64,000 nt of DNA from positions 39,534 to 103,533 of the forward strand of contig NZ_LMDG01000036.1 of NCBI RefSeq assembly GCF_001426265.1. The letters are read 5' to 3'. The notes below the pieces were generated by a model. It was not told the origin of the DNA. It saw nothing but the letters and a program-made list of their open reading frames with translations, and did not search any database. Numbering within the stretch: the first letter of the stretch is position 1; each line of letters opens with the position of its first letter. The position numbers and the translations under genes are program-made. Positions 60,936-64,000 of the stretch are shown here, one piece after another. Origin of the DNA: Rhizobium sp. Root1220. Its GTDB lineage: Bacteria > Pseudomonadota > Alphaproteobacteria > Rhizobiales > Rhizobiaceae.

Positions 60936-61842
60936 CTAAGCTGACTTTCGTTGCTCCGCCTTTACGAAATCCACGAACGCGCGAAGCGCTGGCGGCATAT
61001 GCCTGCGGCTTGCGTAGTAGAGAAACGGACCGGAAAACTCGGTCGCCCATTCATCCAGGATCGGCAGCAACATTCCAGCTTTGATCGCGGGCAACAGCAA
61101 CTCTTCGAATGTACGGATAACGCCTAGCCCGGCAACGGCCGCGCCGCGTTCCATCTCGATCACGTTGGCAACGATGGGGCCGGTGGGGGTAATGGAAAGA
61201 ACCTCCCCGTCTCGTTCGAATTCCCAAGGCAGCACAGAGCCACTGAGGAAACGATGGCGGATGCAATTGTGGTCGAGCAGGTCCTTCGGGTGCTTCGGCA
61301 TGCCGTGACGATCGAGGTATTCCGGCGCCGCCGCCGTTATATAGCGCTGCCGGCGTGGGCCGATCGGCACCGCGATCATATCGCGTTCGAGACGCTCATC
61401 ATACCGAATGCCTGCGTCGTACCCCCCAGCAAGAACGTCGATGAACGTATCCTCGCCGACGATTTCCAGGGTGATCTGGGGAATGGAGCGCCAGAAAGCG
61501 AGCGGCGAGATCGGGCAGGAACAGTCGCGCGGCAATCGTCGGAACATTGAGCCGCAGGGTGCCGCCGGGGCTGTCGCGGAAGCTGTCCAGTTGTTCGAGT
61601 GCGGACGACACTTCACCCAGCGCCGGAGCCAGGCGCTCCAGCAACCGCGCGCCAGCCTCTGTCGGCGTCACGCTGCGGGTGGTGCGGTTGAGGAGGCGAA
61701 CGCCAAGACGTTCCTCCAGACGCCGCAGCGAGTCACTGAGCGAGGAAGCGGAGACGCCGCGCTTACGCGCTGCCGCGCGAAAACTGCGCTCCCTTGCAAT
61801 CGCCGTGAAGGCATCCAGTTCAGTCAGTGGGAGATCGTCCAT
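60936..61842 (-). pseudogene. LysR-family regulator gene with a single-base frameshift
   Basis: The N-terminal part (from the ATG at 61842, MDDLPLTELDAFTAIARE, helix-turn-helix with FRAAARKRGVSASSLSDSL) reads in one frame to about 61484. The effector domain continues in another frame (PQITLEIVGEDTFIDVLAGG to the stop at 60936). At the junction the expected Arg-Phe-Leu-Ala-Leu-His-Pro-Gln-Ile-Thr-Leu becomes continuous if one A of the AA at 61482-61483 is removed. The two halves together make a full LysR protein of about 302 residues, so this is a recent inactivation or a sequencing error. The divergent neighbour is the aldo/keto reductase. Confidence 0.85.
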
Positions 61843-61869
61843 TGTACATTTTTCCGTACAGCTTGTACA
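61843..61869. promoter_or_regulatory. TGTACA repeats between the LysR gene and the aldo/keto reductase
   Basis: TGTACA at 61843-61848 and again at 61864-61869, 21 bases start to start (two helical turns), with a further CGTACAG between. TGTACA is itself palindromic. The position directly upstream of the LysR start fits a LysR operator for autoregulation and control of the divergent reductase; that is inferred. Confidence 0.5.
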
Positions 61870-61951
61870 CATAAGTTCGGATTATCGCACAAAGCGATTT
61901 ACGATAAAACCCGTGTCCTGGCGCCGTTCAGCGTCGATCAAGGAGAACGAA

Positions 61952-62947
61952 ATGCACACTTATCGTTTGGGAAAGACCGGCCCGGAAGTTTCGGCCCTCG
62001 GCCTCGGTTGCATGGGAATGTCAGGCATGTACGGCCCGTCGGATCGCGCCGAAAGCATCGCAACCATTCACGCAGCCCTCGACGACGGTATCAACCTACT
62101 CGACACCGGCGACTTCTATGGCATGGGCCACAATGAAATGCTGATCGGAGAGGCGTTGAAGGGCCGCCGCAGGGATGACGTTGTGATCAGCGTCAAGTTC
62201 GGCGCGCTGCGCGACCCCGCCGGCAGCTGGGTCGGTTACGATTCCCGACCCGCAGCGATCAAGAACTTTCTTGCCTACACGCTGAAGCGGCTCGACCTCG
62301 ATTACATCGACATCTATCGCCCTGCACGGCTCGATCCCGGTGTGCCGATCGAAGAGACTGTCGGTGCCATCGGCGATATGATCAGCGCCGGATACGTCAG
62401 GCATGTCGGCTTGTCCGAGGTGGGGGCGGAGACGATCCGAAAAGCGGCGGCAACCCACCCGATCTGCGATCTGCAGATAGAGTATTCGTTGATCTCGCGT
62501 GGCATCGAGGATGCCATCCTGCCGGCCTGCCGCGAACTTGGCATCTCCATCACCGCATATGGCGTTCTGTCACGCGGCCTCATTAGCGGCCATTGGCAGA
62601 AAGGCCACGGAACCAGCGCCGGCGATTTCCGCGGCGCAAGCCCGCGCTTCCAGGACGGAAATGTCGATCAGAACCTCGCTCTGGTGGAAGAACTTCGCAA
62701 GATTGCCGCGGAAAAGCGGGTTTCCGTCGCTCAGATTGCGATTGCCTGGGTCGCTGCACAGGGAGCCGACATTGTTCCCCTGATCGGCGCACGCAGCCGC
62801 AACCGGCTGACCGAGGCGCTCGGATCGCGCGCCGTCAACCTATCGTCCGGCGACATGGCTGCAATCGAACGAGCAATACCGAAAGGCGCGGCCGCAGGCG
62901 ATCGCTATCCCACGGCAATGCTAAGGCACATGGACAGTGAAAAGTGA
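61952..62947 (+). CDS. Aldo/keto reductase
   Basis: A 331-residue NADPH-dependent reductase with an (alpha/beta)8 barrel. The catalytic Asp/Tyr are in LDTGDFYG and the Lys in VISVKFGAL. The usual catalytic His, found in motifs like LYYLHRVDP, is replaced: here the strand reads DIYRPARLDP, with Ala in the His column. C-terminal cofactor motifs include VPLIGARSRNRL. The ATG at 61952 has AAGGAGAACGA upstream; a longer frame opening at 61547 is rejected. It is divergent from the frameshifted LysR gene, a common regulator-target pairing. Confidence 0.92.
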   Translation: MHTYRLGKTGPEVSALGLGCMGMSGMYGPSDRAESIATIHAALDDGINLLDTGDFYGMGHNEMLIGEALKGRRRDDVVISVKFGALRDPAGSWVGYDSRPAAIKNFLAYTLKRLDLDYIDIYRPARLDPGVPIEETVGAIGDMISAGYVRHVGLSEVGAETIRKAAATHPICDLQIEYSLISRGIEDAILPACRELGISITAYGVLSRGLISGHWQKGHGTSAGDFRGASPRFQDGNVDQNLALVEELRKIAAEKRVSVAQIAIAWVAAQGADIVPLIGARSRNRLTEALGSRAVNLSSGDMAAIERAIPKGAAAGDRYPTAMLRHMDSEK

Positions 62948-62954
62948 GACGCCC

Positions 62955-62978
62955 ATCGGCCTCCGCAAGGAGGCCGAT
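62955..62978. terminator. Bidirectional hairpin between the aldo/keto reductase and the metallopeptidase
   Basis: A 10-bp stem ATCGGCCTCC/GGAGGCCGAT closed by a GCAA tetraloop, 7 bases after the reductase stop and 8 bases before the end of the convergent gene. It lacks long T-runs. Confidence 0.7.
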
Positions 62979-62986
62979 TGCTTCGA

Positions 62987-63904
62987 TCAGACCGGACCGG
63001 AGAACGTGTCGCAATCGGACAGCCTGCCACTGTCGAAGCCGCGCTTGAACCATTTGGCGCGTTGAGCCGATGTCCCGTGGTTGAAGCTCTCCGGGACCAC
63101 ATAGCCTTGGCTGCGTTTTTGCAGCGTGTCGTCGCCGATCTGCTGTGCGGCGTTCAGAGCCTCCTCGAGGTCGCCGGCTTCGAGAATGCCCTTCTGCTGC
63201 GTGAACTTGCCCCAGATGCCGGCAAAACAATCGGCCTGAAGTTCGACACGCACTGACATCTTGTTGGCGTCGGCTTCACTCATGCGTTGGCGCGCCTCGT
63301 TGAACTTGGGCAGAATTCCAAGGAGGTTCTGCACATGATGGCCGACCTCGTGCGAAACCACATAGGCCTCAGCGAAATCCCCGGAAGCCCCGAACTGGCG
63401 GCTGAGTTGTTGGAAGAAAGCGGTATCGAGGTAGACCTTGTGGTCGCTCGGGCAATAGAACGGCCCGGTTGCCGCGGAAGCAAAGCCACAAGCCGACTGG
63501 GTCTGGCCCGAAAAAAGCACCAGGCGCGGCTCTTCGTACTCACGCCCCATGGATTGGAAAATACCGTTCCATGTGTCTTCCGTTTCGGCAAGGACCGTTC
63601 GCACGAATGCTGTCATCTCGTCATTGGCAGGGGTCTGTCCGCTGGACTGACCCTGCTCGTAACCCGACCCGCCGGTTGAGCTGCCACCATCCACGACCTG
63701 CATCAGGTCGATGCCCATCGCCTTCAAGATGAAATATATGACCACCAGAAAGATGATCGTTCCGATGCTGAGGCCGCCGCCGCGTCGGCCCATGCCGCCG
63801 CCCGATGGAAAGCTGAAGCCCCCGCCTCGGCCCAATCGTCCCATGGATGGATCACCGCGGCGATCCTCGATGTTGTCCGACTGACGCCGGCCTTTCCACT
63901 CCAT
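62987..63904 (-). CDS. YpfJ-family neutral zinc metallopeptidase
   Basis: A 305-residue protein. A Gly-rich basic N-terminus (about 22-45) is followed by one membrane helix (about 47-64, IGTIIFLVVIYFILKAMG), then a periplasmic peptidase-like domain. The zinc-binding HExxH is in VVSHEVGHHVQN, followed by QADCFAGIWG, whose Asp/Glu-type ligand region is conserved in the family; ACGFASAATGPFYCPSD contains a cysteine pair. Substrates of YpfJ proteins are unknown. The ATG at 63904 has GGGGAGA upstream; an opening 25 codons earlier is rejected. Confidence 0.92.
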   Translation of the reverse strand: MEWKGRRQSDNIEDRRGDPSMGRLGRGGGFSFPSGGGMGRRGGGLSIGTIIFLVVIYFILKAMGIDLMQVVDGGSSTGGSGYEQGQSSGQTPANDEMTAFVRTVLAETEDTWNGIFQSMGREYEEPRLVLFSGQTQSACGFASAATGPFYCPSDHKVYLDTAFFQQLSRQFGASGDFAEAYVVSHEVGHHVQNLLGILPKFNEARQRMSEADANKMSVRVELQADCFAGIWGKFTQQKGILEAGDLEEALNAAQQIGDDTLQKRSQGYVVPESFNHGTSAQRAKWFKRGFDSGRLSDCDTFSGPV

Positions 63905-64000
63905 GACAATCTCCCCGACAGGCCCTTTGGCACCCTTCGCATATTTATATATCCCGGCGACCGGAATATTCCAGACCAATCCGCTGGCCTTGCATGCCCC

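Overview
The window looks like chromosomal DNA of a fast-growing member of the Rhizobiaceae (Rhizobium/Ensifer/Agrobacterium type). Pointers are the long PstC/PstA permeases followed by phoU-phoB, a PhoCDET-like phosphate/phosphonate ABC transporter, thuAB for trehalose use, an Omp2/RopA-family porin, an FnrN-type regulator divergent from hemN, and the carA / yqeY / dnaG / rpoD neighbourhood. The genus is inferred from gene content and remembered protein similarity; no search was run.

Region by region. 1-2.9 kb: the start of a DUF3300 gene (cut by the window edge), a long stretch with no convincing gene, then a small membrane protein coupled to an HlyD/YibH-type membrane-fusion protein. 3.2-10.2 kb: a Pho-box-led pstSCAB-phoU-phoB operon without phoR, ending in a PhoB paralogue whose receiver has lost its phosphorylation site. 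10.5-14.8 kb, opposite strand: phnC-phnD-phnE-phnE2 (phoCDET type), also with a Pho-box-like site. 15-20.7 kb: a DNA-repair island with topoisomerase IB, a Ku gene, LigD, a second Ku gene and a small ORF. 20.7-23.6 kb: a candidate structured small RNA and thuAB. 23.6-27.1 kb: an aminotransferase, fnrN and hemN, the last two sharing one FNR box. 27.2-34.1 kb: a GbsR/MarR regulator followed by cydD-cydC-cydA-cydB-cydX, with an FNR box and a 20-bp palindrome in front. 34.2-44.7 kb: mostly single small genes (free-Met-SO reductase, Nudix hydrolase, EamA transporter, two paralogous secreted Cys proteins, YjbQ, DUF1428, a LysR regulator with its own palindrome, porin, GNAT, DUF427, DUF930, GYD). 44.9-57.5 kb: rpoD, tdh, kbl, recQ, dnaG, an unknown gene, yqeY and carA. 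57.7-64 kb: a small secreted protein, MATE and MFS exporters, a frameshifted LysR gene divergent from an aldo/keto reductase, and a YpfJ-type zinc metallopeptidase.

Three functional groupings stand out. The first is phosphate: two ABC importers and PhoB, tied together by Pho boxes, each with a hairpin just after its binding-protein gene. The second is low oxygen: FnrN, HemN and cytochrome bd with its CydDC assembly exporter, tied by two perfect FNR boxes. The third is non-homologous end joining: two Ku genes, LigD and a topoisomerase IB.

I see no CRISPR array, rRNA, tRNA, insertion sequence or prophage. No wholly new multi-gene system is evident. The strongest unusual items are the non-phosphorylatable PhoB paralogue, the candidate anti-Shine-Dalgarno small RNA, the paired NVRGCPV-tail secreted proteins, and several unassigned operator-like palindromes.
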